A stretch of 43,770 bases of DNA from a virus: IMG/VR virus record IMGVR_UViG_3300042090_001989, positions 1 through 43,770 of that record, one strand, 5' to 3'. Position numbers and translations under genes: made by a program. Below are positions 7,134-14,201 of the stretch, piece by piece. The notes beneath the pieces are model-generated. The model did not search any database. It worked only from the letters and a program-made list of their open reading frames with translations, and was not told the DNA's origin. Numbering within the stretch: position 1 is the first letter of the stretch; each line of letters begins with the position of its first letter.

Positions 7134-8152
7134 CAAAAATCCCCGGCATATTCGAGCGGCCGCCGAACTCCGGCGTGTTCTGGATTTCCTACACCGACAC
7201 CGACGGCAATCGCCGGCGGGAGAAGGCGGGGAAACACGCGGCGGCGCTCGATTTGCTGGGCCAGCGCAGGGCGCAGGTCAAGAAGAACGAATACATCGCA
7301 CCGCGGCAGAAACGGGTCTGGACATTCCGGCGGCTCGCCGCGGAGACGATCAAAAACAAAGCGCTGCGCCTCGAAGCGCTCACAGTCGAGACCGACGAGT
7401 ACCGCTTGGTGGCACTGCTCCCGCTCATCGGCCATGTGCGTTTCGACCGGCTCACGTCGGAACGCATCGCCGAAACTCTTGCAACGCTCCGTCAGTCCGG
7501 GCTCTCGACGTCGACGTGCAACCGCTACCGCTCGTTCATGAGCAGCTGCTTTACCTACGCGATGAAGATCAACCGTGCAGCGTCGAATCCCGTGGCGCGC
7601 GTCGAGCGCTTCAAGGAGAACGATCCGCGCGTGCGCTGGCTGCGGCCGGACGAAGAGGCGCGGATCCGCAAAGCGTTTGTGGCCGACTCGCACGAGTGGG
7701 AATTCGATCTGGCGCTCTATACCGGAATGCGCCGCGGCGAGCAGTTCGGCTTGCTGTGGAAGAACTGCGATCTGGGTCGCGGGATTTTGACGGCGAAGGG
7801 CAAGACCGGACGCCGGCACGTCATTGCGAATGAGGACGCCGTCTCCGCGCTTGGCAAGCTTCAGAAAATTTCCGGCGAGCGAGACTTCGTCTGTCCGGAC
7901 AACGACGGAACGATGAAGCGGGACTCGCGCACCTGGCTCGAGGAAGCCGTAGGCGAGGCCGACGTCCAGGACTTTCACTGGCACGATCTCCGGCACACGT
8001 TCGCCTCGCGCTTGGCGATGGGCGGCGTCGACATTCGCACCATCCAGGAGCTCCTCGGGCACAAGTCCATTTTGATGACGATGAAGTACGCGCATCTTTC
8101 GAGCGATCACCGCCAGAAAGCGGTCGCGAAAATAAAACCGGAGACGCCGTGA
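7130..8152 (+). CDS. int: Phage tyrosine integrase
   Basis: 340 residues. The start is set to GTG 7130, which overlaps the DUF2303 stop as GTGA; the frame is open further upstream but that would overlap DUF2303 by 75 bases. Order: a short N-terminal arm-binding region, a SAM-like core-binding domain (about 65-160), then the catalytic domain with Arg201 (TGMRRGEQFG), a likely beta-hairpin Lys225 (TAKGKTG), His285/Arg288 (HDLRHTF), His311 (LLGHKS) and nucleophile Tyr320 (MKYAHLS). All active-site residues are present. It should act on the tRNA attachment site about 1.6 kb to the left. The location within the early operon rather than at the very edge is slightly unusual. Confidence 0.93.
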   Translation: MTKIPGIFERPPNSGVFWISYTDTDGNRRREKAGKHAAALDLLGQRRAQVKKNEYIAPRQKRVWTFRRLAAETIKNKALRLEALTVETDEYRLVALLPLIGHVRFDRLTSERIAETLATLRQSGLSTSTCNRYRSFMSSCFTYAMKINRAASNPVARVERFKENDPRVRWLRPDEEARIRKAFVADSHEWEFDLALYTGMRRGEQFGLLWKNCDLGRGILTAKGKTGRRHVIANEDAVSALGKLQKISGERDFVCPDNDGTMKRDSRTWLEEAVGEADVQDFHWHDLRHTFASRLAMGGVDIRTIQELLGHKSILMTMKYAHLSSDHRQKAVAKIKPETP

Positions 8153-8475
8153 AGCACCCGATGCAGCCGAATCTCTTCCAGATTCTCGACCAGGCGCCGA
8201 CACCAGGCCGCGCGCGCCGGCGGGACCCGGACACTTCGAAGAAAGCGGCGGCGGCAGCTCCGGTCGCCGAGCTCGAGGCGCGCGTCCTCCGCGCACTCAA
8301 GATCACGCACGCGGGCCTGACAACTCACGAACTTGCGTGGCTCCTGAAGGTGGACCTGGTGTCCGTCTCGCCACGCATGAGGCCGCTCGCCGAGAAGGGG
8401 CTAGTCGAGGACTCCGGTGAGCGCCGGCGCGGGGATTCTGGGCGCCAGTCCATTGTGTGGAAGGCGGCGGCATGA
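8149..8475 (+). CDS. Small winged-helix protein
   Basis: 108 residues from GTG at 8149, overlapping the integrase stop (GTGA). The C-terminal half is a winged helix: VLRALKITHAGLTTHELAWLL, then VDLVSVSPRMRPLAEKGLVEDSG as recognition helix and wing, as in many small phage proteins. The N-terminus (DPDTSKKAAAA) matches a short motif common in such proteins. It may regulate the early operon or act as an excisionase-like partner of the adjacent integrase; the sequence does not decide. Confidence 0.65.
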   Translation: MKHPMQPNLFQILDQAPTPGRARRRDPDTSKKAAAAAPVAELEARVLRALKITHAGLTTHELAWLLKVDLVSVSPRMRPLAEKGLVEDSGERRRGDSGRQSIVWKAAA

Positions 8476-8588
8476 GCATTCGGGTGTGCTGCAACTGCCG
8501 GAAGCGGACGATTAAATCGGTCTGTCCGCGGTGCGATCACCGGCTGTGCGAGGGGTGCAAAAGGGCGCCGCCGAGAGGAAAAGTGTGA
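8472..8588 (+). CDS. 38-residue zinc-ribbon-like miniprotein
   Basis: A small frame not usually called: ATG at 8472 overlaps the previous stop (ATGA) and the frame ends at 8588. Cys pattern C-C-x-C, then CPRC, then C-x-x-C, with basic residues throughout. Two CxxC-type knuckles at this spacing suggest one bound zinc. The tight coupling and the metal motif support a real gene. Function unknown; similar tiny Cys proteins recur further along this operon. Confidence 0.55.
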   Translation: MSIRVCCNCRKRTIKSVCPRCDHRLCEGCKRAPPRGKV

Positions 8589-8683
8589 TTTTTCACTTGG
8601 CACCAGTTGGCACTCGTTTGAACGCGTTTTTTTCGTGTCTGTAGCGCGTTGAGGACAGGCGGTTTGTTGGGACGAAAGTCAAC

Positions 8684-8706
8684 CTACAGGTCTAAGTGTC
8701 CTGTAG
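8684..8706. promoter_or_regulatory. Hairpin ahead of the second early gene block
   Basis: CTACAGG (8684-8690) and CCTGTAG (8700-8706) form a perfect 7-bp inverted repeat with a 9-base loop in the 141-base gap between the miniprotein and the next gene. A TTGGCAC direct pair lies about 80 bases upstream. There is no T-run, so it is not a normal terminator; an operator or mRNA leader structure is possible. No convincing -35/-10 pair was found. Confidence 0.35.
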
Positions 8707-8729
8707 TTAAAAGCCGAAAGAGGTAAAAA

Positions 8730-9422
8730 ATGCTCGATAAACGTGATGCAGGCGGCGAGGTGGACGGCCTCAAAAAGGCGCAACTCCGGGGCGCGGAAGG
8801 TGTGCAGCTGTCGGCTCCCACAGCCGCTCCTAATGCGACGGAAGCGGCTCCTGGGGTGATCTGTCGCGGGTGCGGAAAACCGGCCAAAGGTCACACTGTC
8901 TGGCAGGGCGATCTGATCTGTCCCGGCATGCCGATCCCGCAGTCTGCCGCTGCAGAAAACCCGGCACCAGATGGGTTGTGGAGAGTGGGCGACCGGGTTC
9001 GTTTCCACCACATGGAGAAGCCGTTCGAGGTTTCGGCTACTTATCCGGCCGAGAAAATGGTCGAGCTCGCGGGAATGTCCGGGATGTTCGCGAACAGTCT
9101 GTTCCGCGCGCTGCCGAAAGAGCAGGGGAACTTCTACCGGCCGGCGGCGCCGCGTCAGCTCGACCCCAATAATCCCTCCAACGCGACGCTCCTCGAAATG
9201 GTGGGGTTCGCCGCGACCGGGCGGTGCATGGTTTGTGGTTTTGATTGCCAGGGAAAATGTTCAACGCGGCCGGCGGCGAACGAAGACATCCGGCTCCGGC
9301 GGGCGCAGCGGTCTCAGGTTCTCTCGCTCGCACGGCTGCTCGTTTCCGGCGGTCCTGGCAACAACGAAAATTTGCCTTCGAATCACGACGACATCCAGGA
9401 CGCCGCGGCGGGTGCTCGATGA
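8730..9422 (+). CDS. Unknown Cys-motif phage protein
   Basis: 230 residues with an AGAGG ribosome site before ATG 8730. Visible features: CRGCGKPAKGH near residue 45, possibly a half zinc finger; a central beta-rich stretch with VGDRVRFHHMEKPFEVSATY, which looks like a small SH3-like barrel of the kind that senses a cofactor or nucleic acid; and a second Cys group CMVCGFDCQGKC near residue 165. I do not recognise the family. It overlaps the next gene by ATGA. A role in early phage takeover is only a positional inference. Confidence 0.6.
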   Translation: MLDKRDAGGEVDGLKKAQLRGAEGVQLSAPTAAPNATEAAPGVICRGCGKPAKGHTVWQGDLICPGMPIPQSAAAENPAPDGLWRVGDRVRFHHMEKPFEVSATYPAEKMVELAGMSGMFANSLFRALPKEQGNFYRPAAPRQLDPNNPSNATLLEMVGFAATGRCMVCGFDCQGKCSTRPAANEDIRLRRAQRSQVLSLARLLVSGGPGNNENLPSNHDDIQDAAAGAR

Positions 9423-9748
9423 ACGGCCAGGTCTATTCGGCTCTACTCCTCAGCAGCGTGCGGGGACTGAACCCGGCTGAAGCGCTGACCTGGCTCGAGA
9501 AGTATCACGACAAATCCCTCGTGCGCGGTTTTTTCCGCAACCCCGCCGGCAACGGTTTCACCTGCATGAAGTGCGGAGCGCATCGCGAGGGACTCCGCGC
9601 GATGCAGCGTCACGTCTCGCGCTGGTACTGCGAGCCGCGACCCAAAGCGTTTTCTGGGCTCCGGATTGAAAGACGGCGCTTGGCGAAACACCCCAGGCTG
9701 AAAGGAGAAAAGGAAAATGCAGAAAAGTTTTTGCGATCGGTGCGGTGA
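9419..9748 (+). CDS. Unknown small protein with a single C2H2-like knuckle
   Basis: 109 residues; ATG 9419 overlaps the previous stop. A helical N-terminus (LNPAEALTWLEKYH) is followed by FTCMKCGAHREGLRAMQRHV, which has the layout of a C2H2-type finger (CxxC, then His residues), then a basic tail (RIERRRLAKHPRLKGEK). Nucleic-acid binding is plausible. The frame is open upstream, but the overlap and the preceding gene argue against a longer protein. Confidence 0.55.
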   Translation: MNGQVYSALLLSSVRGLNPAEALTWLEKYHDKSLVRGFFRNPAGNGFTCMKCGAHREGLRAMQRHVSRWYCEPRPKAFSGLRIERRRLAKHPRLKGEKENAEKFLRSVR

Positions 9749-9923
9749 CGAAATCCCCCGTGACGACGGCGAGCTCACGAAGTTCAAGGTGACGATCGAG
9801 TGCGAGGAAGAAGACCATCACGGCGACCTCGAGTCGACGCTGGAGGTCGAGGCCGAACTCTGCGGCGGATGCGTCGGCGTGGTCAAGAAGGCGCTCGTCG
9901 AAGTCGGTCTCAAGGTTCTGTGA
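9717..9923 (+). CDS. Small acidic zinc-ribbon-like protein
   Basis: 68 residues; strong AAAGGAG before ATG 9717, overlapping the previous gene by 32 bases. FCDRCGDEIPRDDGE at the start and LCGGCVGVVKKAL at the end provide two CxxC knuckles separated by an acidic beta segment (IECEEEDHHGDLESTLEV). This is the layout of small phage zinc ribbons. The function is unknown. Confidence 0.65.
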   Translation: MQKSFCDRCGDEIPRDDGELTKFKVTIECEEEDHHGDLESTLEVEAELCGGCVGVVKKALVEVGLKVL

Positions 9924-10126
9924 TGGCGAACATCGTGGTCGACCTGAGCAACGAAGCCGCGCGCGTGAGAGCGTTGCTCCCTCAGCTGGACGTGCGAAAT
10001 CGCGCCGAAGCGGAGCGGTCGCTTCGCTTCGCGGAGCGCGCGCTGCAGCAGCCGAACCTCGGCGAAATGTACGAATCTCTCGAAGAACTTCAGGCGATCG
10101 ACGCCAAGAGAGGCCAACGTCCATGA
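9923..10126 (+). CDS. Small helical phage protein
   Basis: 67 residues beginning at ATG 9923, which shares bases with the previous stop (TGATG). Helices AARVRALLPQL and EAERSLRFAERALQQ suggest a short helical hairpin. No family recognised. The stop overlaps the next ATG, so it is part of the same coupled operon. Confidence 0.55.
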   Translation: MANIVVDLSNEAARVRALLPQLDVRNRAEAERSLRFAERALQQPNLGEMYESLEELQAIDAKRGQRP

Positions 10127-10761
10127 ACGAAACCCGCTACCCGCTGTGCTGGCCGGCGAACTGGAAACGCACGACGAGCCGAGCGTCGGCGACATTTTCC
10201 AAGACTTCACACCGCGACGATGCGACGGGAGGCTACGTCGGAAGATCAAAGCTCTCAGTGCCGGCGGCGGTCGAGCGCATTTCCGTGGAACTCTTTCGCA
10301 TGGGGATCAAGGAAGAGGGAGTCATCGTCTCGACGAACGTAGCACTGAATCTGTCCGGCGGTCCTCGAGGCGATCGCGGCGAGCCATCGGATCCCGGCGT
10401 CGCCGTCTACTGGACGCGAAACGGCAAGTCACAATGCATTGCGATCGACCGATACAGGCGTGTCGCCGATAACCTTGCGGCTGTTGCTGCCACACTCCTT
10501 GCGCTCCGCGCGATCGAACGTCACGGGGGCGGTTCGATTCTCGACCGCGCGTTCATCGGTTTCGCCGCTCTGCCGGCTGCGCCCGTGGACTGGCGCGCTG
10601 TTCTATGCATTCACCCGCAAACGAACGTCACGCAGGAAATTATCGAAAACGCTTTCCGCGTTCTCGCGGTCCGCCGTCATCCCGACAAGGGCGGCACGCA
10701 CGACATGATGGCGGAATTGAACGCGGCGCGCGCTGAAGCGCTTAGGGAAAATCGCTGGTGA
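10123..10761 (+). CDS. Phage protein with C-terminal J domain
   Basis: 212 residues; ATGA overlap at 10123. The last about 50 residues form a J-domain end: VTQEIIENAFRVLAVRRHPD, with the HPD motif at 186-188 followed by KGG and a helix (HDMMAELNAARAEAL). J domains stimulate Hsp70 (DnaK) ATPase. The first about 155 residues have strands VAVYWTRNG and CIAIDRYRRVADNLAAVAATL and are not recognised. Such phage co-chaperones may recruit host DnaK for replication-complex disassembly, as lambda P does through DnaJ; that is an inference, but it fits the location next to the replication gene. Confidence 0.7.
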   Translation: MNETRYPLCWPANWKRTTSRASATFSKTSHRDDATGGYVGRSKLSVPAAVERISVELFRMGIKEEGVIVSTNVALNLSGGPRGDRGEPSDPGVAVYWTRNGKSQCIAIDRYRRVADNLAAVAATLLALRAIERHGGGSILDRAFIGFAALPAAPVDWRAVLCIHPQTNVTQEIIENAFRVLAVRRHPDKGGTHDMMAELNAARAEALRENRW

Positions 10762-11258
10762 CGCAGACGTACCCATTCCCGTGGCAGTTCGACCCGGCGC
10801 GCTATTCGGATATGTACCTGATGGGCCAGGTCACCGAGACTCAGGTGCAAAAGTCGATTGTTTCGTTTCTCCGCGCGCTGCTCGTCGACGTCGTACCCAT
10901 CGACGCCGGCGGCCGGCGTCAGCGCGGGCGGATGATCGGCGCCGCGAAAGCTGCAGGCGTCAATCTCGCCGGCGTGCAACACGCAAAGACGGGCGCCGCG
11001 ATCCCGGCTGGGTTCGCGGACCTCGAGGCCACGCTCGCTCCGAACGGCCGCGCGCTCTACATCGAAGTGAAAGCGCCGGCGTGGCGTGACGTCGACGGCA
11101 CCGTGATTCGTTCGTGTGGCAGCCCGTCGGGTGACCAGCTGCGGTTTCTGCTCGCCAAACACAAGCGCGGCGCTCTCGTCCTCGTGGCGTGGAGTTCAGA
11201 GGACGTCGAGAAGTTCTGTTTCGCCGACCTCGACCGCAATCTCAGGGCGCTGCGATGA
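10758..11258 (+). CDS. VRR-NUC domain nuclease
   Basis: 166 residues from GTG 10758 (GTGA overlap). It has the VRR-NUC layout of PD-(D/E)xK nucleases: helix TETQVQKSIVSFLRAL, then PAGFADLEA with Asp88, then ALYIEVKAP with Glu103 and Lys105, then a PSGDQLRFLLAKHKRG helix with Gln127 and the final strand ALVLVAWS. Stand-alone phage VRR-NUC proteins of this size are thought to resolve branched DNA before packaging. It lies between the J-domain protein and the replication protein. Confidence 0.82.
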   Translation: MTQTYPFPWQFDPARYSDMYLMGQVTETQVQKSIVSFLRALLVDVVPIDAGGRRQRGRMIGAAKAAGVNLAGVQHAKTGAAIPAGFADLEATLAPNGRALYIEVKAPAWRDVDGTVIRSCGSPSGDQLRFLLAKHKRGALVLVAWSSEDVEKFCFADLDRNLRALR

Positions 11259-11869
11259 CCGCCAATCGCTATGTGGCGGTCCAGCCGTCCCGCGTTAACG
11301 GCCGTAAACAAATCGGTCCGGCGTCCTACCTCGAGGACTTCCTCGTGGATCACCAGACCGACGCCGCCGGCAGCGTGTTTTACGGTAAGGCGATCAGCTA
11401 CGCGTGGATCCGGTCGAAATGGAAAGACGCGCCGCCGATCCGCACGCTGGAACGGCACATGGCTCGCTTGAAAGCTGCAGGACGCGTCCTCGTTCACCGG
11501 CTCACCTGGGGGCACGGGATGGTAGTGCGCGTACTCGGTTCGGTGAAATGGTCCGAGACGCCGCAGCAGCTCCCGCTTTTCCCAGCGCCGGCCGTGGTGC
11601 GGATCGCTGTTCCGGCTCCGGAGGTGGTGTTGATATCCGGTGCAAAACCTCTGAGTAAGCTGTCGAAACCGCAAACTCTCATACCGCCAAAAGTGGCGGT
11701 GATATACCGCCACTTTTGGCGGTTTAAAGAAGTTAAGAATCTAAGAAAGGAAACAACATACGGCGCTTCGCGCCCACCGGCGCGCGCCAGTCCTGTGGAA
11801 AACCTCGACGACCCCGTGCTCTCAGCCGAAATCGAAACGCTGCTACGAAAATTCAAAAGCGCTGGCTAG
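11255..11869 (+). CDS. Winged-helix phage replication protein (putative initiator)
   Basis: 204 residues from ATG 11255 (ATGA overlap). The N-terminal 80 residues contain a helix-turn-helix: SVFYGKAISYAWIRSKWKD, then IRTLERHMARLKAAGRV and the wing VLVHRLTWGHG. The middle is a Pro/Ala linker and the C-terminus a short helix (AEIETLLRKFKS). This resembles phage replication-initiator N-terminal domains that bind iterons, but the assignment rests on fold pattern and place. The gene itself carries a large nested palindrome followed by AT-rich DNA, as lambda O carries the lambda origin, which supports the replication call. Confidence 0.55.
   Translation: MTANRYVAVQPSRVNGRKQIGPASYLEDFLVDHQTDAAGSVFYGKAISYAWIRSKWKDAPPIRTLERHMARLKAAGRVLVHRLTWGHGMVVRVLGSVKWSETPQQLPLFPAPAVVRIAVPAPEVVLISGAKPLSKLSKPQTLIPPKVAVIYRHFWRFKEVKNLRKETTYGASRPPARASPVENLDDPVLSAEIETLLRKFKSAG
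11683..11723. repeat. Nested palindrome, candidate phage origin
   Basis: Two 18-base units, ACCGCCAAAAGTGGCGGT (11683-11700) and its exact reverse complement (11706-11723), are separated by GATAT. Each unit is itself a palindrome with 7-bp arms and a 4-base loop, so the site holds four ACCGCCA arms. It is followed at once by AT-rich DNA (about 11724-11760), a visible contrast in a GC-rich region. Inside a coding sequence such perfect symmetry is not needed for protein function. An initiator-binding site with an adjacent unwinding element is the simplest reading. Confidence 0.5.
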
Positions 11870-11883
11870 AGGAAAGGCACCCC

Positions 11884-12300
11884 ATGGACTGGATTGCCAA
11901 TCGGGAGCTCGAGAGGCAGTGGATAGAACAGGCGAGGCAACAGCGGCTCGCTGCACTCAAATCGCCGGAGGATGCTCTAAGGTTTCGCGTCGAGTTCGGC
12001 GCGCGGCTGTCCGATCACAAAAGAGTGTTCGCCGTTAGGAGGAATGCATGGGAAACACAACTCGCATCGAATGGACCGATTCCACCTGGAACCCCATCCG
12101 GGGATGCTCCCGCGTCAGCGAAGGCTGTCGGAACTGCTACGCCGAAGCCATCGCCGCGCGTTTCAGCAAAACCGGTCAGGCGTATGAAGGCCTCGCGACG
12201 CTCAAAGGCCTTGACGCGCGCTGGACGGGCGAGGTGCGCCTCATCGAAACGCATCTCGAGGACCCGATCCGCTGGAGGAAGCCGCGTAAAATCTTCGTAA
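11884..12300 (+). CDS. Short helical protein; 3' half overlaps next gene
   Basis: ATG 11884 follows GAGGAAAGG, a good ribosome site. The first about 55 residues are helical and charged (NRELERQWIEQARQQRLAAL, then EDALRFRVEFGARL) and look like real protein. From about 12048 the frame overlaps the DUF5131 gene in another frame and becomes Ala/Ser/Arg-rich, like a shadow. The stop is at 12298-12300, so a 138-residue product would be made if the gene is expressed. It may be real with an accidental tail, or a disrupted shorter gene. Function unknown. Confidence 0.4.
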   Translation: MDWIANRELERQWIEQARQQRLAALKSPEDALRFRVEFGARLSDHKRVFAVRRNAWETQLASNGPIPPGTPSGDAPASAKAVGTATPKPSPRVSAKPVRRMKASRRSKALTRAGRARCASSKRISRTRSAGGSRVKSS

Positions 12301-12884
12301 ACTCCATGAGCGATCTCTTTCACCCGGGCGTCAAAGACGAATGGCTCACGGAGATCTTCTCGGTCATGGCACGAGCTCCGCGGCACATCTACCAGATCCT
12401 CACAAAACGACCTGAGCGAATGCTGGAAGCGCTCACCGCCGGCGCGGAATCCGTCGCCGCAGCACTCTTCACAAACACTTTCGGACAGCCGTGGCCGCCG
12501 CTCAACTGGTGGTTTGGTGTCAGTGTCGAAGACCACGAGACCGCGACTCACAGACTGCCGATCCTCGCGAAGTGTCCCGCGTTCGTTCGTTTCGTCAGCT
12601 ACGAGCCCGCACTCGGTCCCGTGCACTGGGAATCGGCGCTCACTCTCCAAGAGCAGCGATCCGCGATCTCGTGGATCATCGCCGGCGGTGAATCAGGAAC
12701 CAACGCACGGCGGATGCATCCAGACTGGGCGCGTTCTGCGAGGCAGTTCTGCAACGACAACCACATCGCATTTTTCTTTAAGCAATGGGGCGAATTCCAT
12801 CCGAACGAAATCGCCAAAGTCGGCAAAAAGAAAGCCGGCTCCGTGCTCGACGGCGTCGAGTGGAGAGACTTTCCGCCGTGCTGA
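12048..12884 (+). CDS. Phage Gp37/Gp68 family protein (DUF5131)
   Basis: 278 residues; TTAGGAGG just before ATG 12048. Family hallmarks: TRIEWTDSTWNPIRGCSRVS, then Cys20, Cys27 and Cys30 (C-x6-C-x2-C), IFVNSMSDLFHPGV, ILTKRPERM, NWWFGVSVED, FVSYEPALGP, WIIAGGESG and FFKQWGEF. This is a radical-SAM-like fold widespread in phages, with no established substrate. Length and motifs are complete. The three-Cys cluster is consistent with an Fe-S centre, which is inference. It may modify a nucleotide or nucleic acid. Confidence 0.88.
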   Translation: MGNTTRIEWTDSTWNPIRGCSRVSEGCRNCYAEAIAARFSKTGQAYEGLATLKGLDARWTGEVRLIETHLEDPIRWRKPRKIFVNSMSDLFHPGVKDEWLTEIFSVMARAPRHIYQILTKRPERMLEALTAGAESVAAALFTNTFGQPWPPLNWWFGVSVEDHETATHRLPILAKCPAFVRFVSYEPALGPVHWESALTLQEQRSAISWIIAGGESGTNARRMHPDWARSARQFCNDNHIAFFFKQWGEFHPNEIAKVGKKKAGSVLDGVEWRDFPPC

Positions 12885-13147
12885 ACCTCTTCGTCGCGGT
12901 TTCGTTCATCGTGTTCGTGCTCGCTCTGCCGCTCTCCAAAAGCTGGAAGGACACTATGATCTGGGTGATTCAGTACACCGCACTTCCCCCTTGCTGGATT
13001 AGGGAACACGGCGACAACACCGTGGTGCTCGACGTCACGTTCCAGCGGAAATTCGCAAAAACCTTCACATCCTGCGAGGACGCGCGACACGAAATGCTCC
13101 GGCTCGGATTGACGACTACGTCGTGGCTCGCGGTGAACGTCGAATGA
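12878..13147 (+). CDS. Small membrane-anchored protein
   Basis: 89 residues from GTG 12878, just inside the end of DUF5131. An N-terminal membrane helix (VLNLFVAVSFIVFVLALPL) is followed by a short soluble domain with CWIREHGD and FTSCEDARHEMLRLGL. No family recognised. The longer frame starting at 12785 lies inside DUF5131 and is highly basic, so I prefer the GTG. Confidence 0.5.
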   Translation: MLNLFVAVSFIVFVLALPLSKSWKDTMIWVIQYTALPPCWIREHGDNTVVLDVTFQRKFAKTFTSCEDARHEMLRLGLTTTSWLAVNVE

Positions 13148-13782
13148 AAATCAGCGTCGATATCGACACCGAGCAAGTGGTGAAACTCACCGCAGCCGTG
13201 CTTCGCCAGCTGCCGTATGCCACAAACAACGCGATCACGCGCACCGCGAAGGAAGCGGTCGACGCCGGCCAGAAAGAAATCGCCGCAGACCTGCAGCTCC
13301 GCAAGAAGTTCCTTTTGAACCGCATTCGCATCCTGCAGTACTCGAAAATCGGAAATCTGACAGCGGTGATCGGCGTCGACACCAAAGTCCAGGGCGCGCC
13401 GCTCATTCTCGGTTTCCTCGAGGATGGCGGCACAAAAGAACCTATTCGCGGTCCTGAAATTGCGATTCCGCTCACTGGCGAAGCCGCGCGGCCGTCGTTT
13501 TCTGAATCCGTCATCACGGCAATGCGCTACACAAATTTGCGCTTCCAAAACCTGAAAGGCCGAAAGAGGACTTTCATCATTCCGAACGTCGGCATCTTTC
13601 AGCGTGTCGCTGCAGGCGATTCGCCCGATTCCACCGTGCTGATCTACTCGTTCAAGCCATCGGCGAAACTGCCGCAACACATCCATTTGCGCGACGCGAT
13701 GTTGAAAGTGATCGGTGAACGGTTCGCTCCGATCTTTTCTGAGGAGTTCACGAACGAGATTCTGAAGAAGGCGCGGCGCTGA
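13144..13782 (+). CDS. Minor tail protein Z-like (GpZ) protein
   Basis: 212 residues; ATG 13144 overlaps the previous stop. The pattern (LRQLPYATNNAITRTAKEAV, then a helix, strands around AVIGVDTKV, a long helix with RFAPIFSEEFTNEIL at the end) resembles lambda GpZ-type minor tail proteins, which act at the head-tail joining end. Length is near the family's usual 190-220. In lambda Z lies between FII and U; here the gene sits before the terminase, far from the other tail genes. The call is moderate and another structural role is possible. Confidence 0.5.
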   Translation: MKISVDIDTEQVVKLTAAVLRQLPYATNNAITRTAKEAVDAGQKEIAADLQLRKKFLLNRIRILQYSKIGNLTAVIGVDTKVQGAPLILGFLEDGGTKEPIRGPEIAIPLTGEAARPSFSESVITAMRYTNLRFQNLKGRKRTFIIPNVGIFQRVAAGDSPDSTVLIYSFKPSAKLPQHIHLRDAMLKVIGERFAPIFSEEFTNEILKKARR

Positions 13783-13791
13783 GTGACTCTT

Positions 13792-14088
13792 TCAGGACAA
13801 AGCAGGATTGTTGCCTCGAAACGGCATTTCGTGGATACAGCCGAACTCGGAAGGCCGCGATTCGCAGCTCGGGCAAAACGGAACGATCACTTTCACAACT
13901 TGTCCGCCGCCGGCGCAGATGTCTCGGAATCTCGCGTCATGAACCGAGATGAAGGCATCGATGATTTCGATAGGAGTGTTGCAGCTAGTGCACCGCTGGA
14001 GTTCGCCATCGGTGTGGCAGTGCTTCTCGATCCACTTCTGGCGCGCAATCGCGAACTCTGCGAGCGACGTCATGGAAGGCGTTTTCAT
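13792..14088 (-). CDS. Minus-strand zinc-ribbon-like protein
   Basis: 98 residues if it starts at 14088 (MKTPSMTSLAEFAIARQ). Two CxxC knuckles, RCTSCNTPIE and PFCPSCESRP, flank a helical/strand stretch (IIDAFISVHDARFRDICAG), a convincing zinc-ribbon layout, and the amino-acid mix is better than in the opposite frame. No strong ribosome site is seen. It would be transcribed against the phage operon and convergent with it at 13782. Function unknown; it may be a lysogenic-phase gene. Confidence 0.5.
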   Translation of the reverse strand: MKTPSMTSLAEFAIARQKWIEKHCHTDGELQRCTSCNTPIEIIDAFISVHDARFRDICAGGGQVVKVIVPFCPSCESRPSEFGCIHEMPFRGNNPALS

Positions 14089-14201
14089 TTGAGCGGCGGA
14101 ACAATACCAAACCGTGCGACGCGCTTTCAACCACAGTTTCGCAGCGGATGTTCGCTGCGATGTAGTCAAAACGTACGACCAGTAAAAGGAGAAACCACAC
14201 T

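Noticed and set aside
6806-8296. Minus-strand open frame of 496 codons across the integrase
   Set aside because: It is the mirror of a GC-rich gene with clear catalytic motifs on the + strand; its Arg/His-rich translation has no family features.
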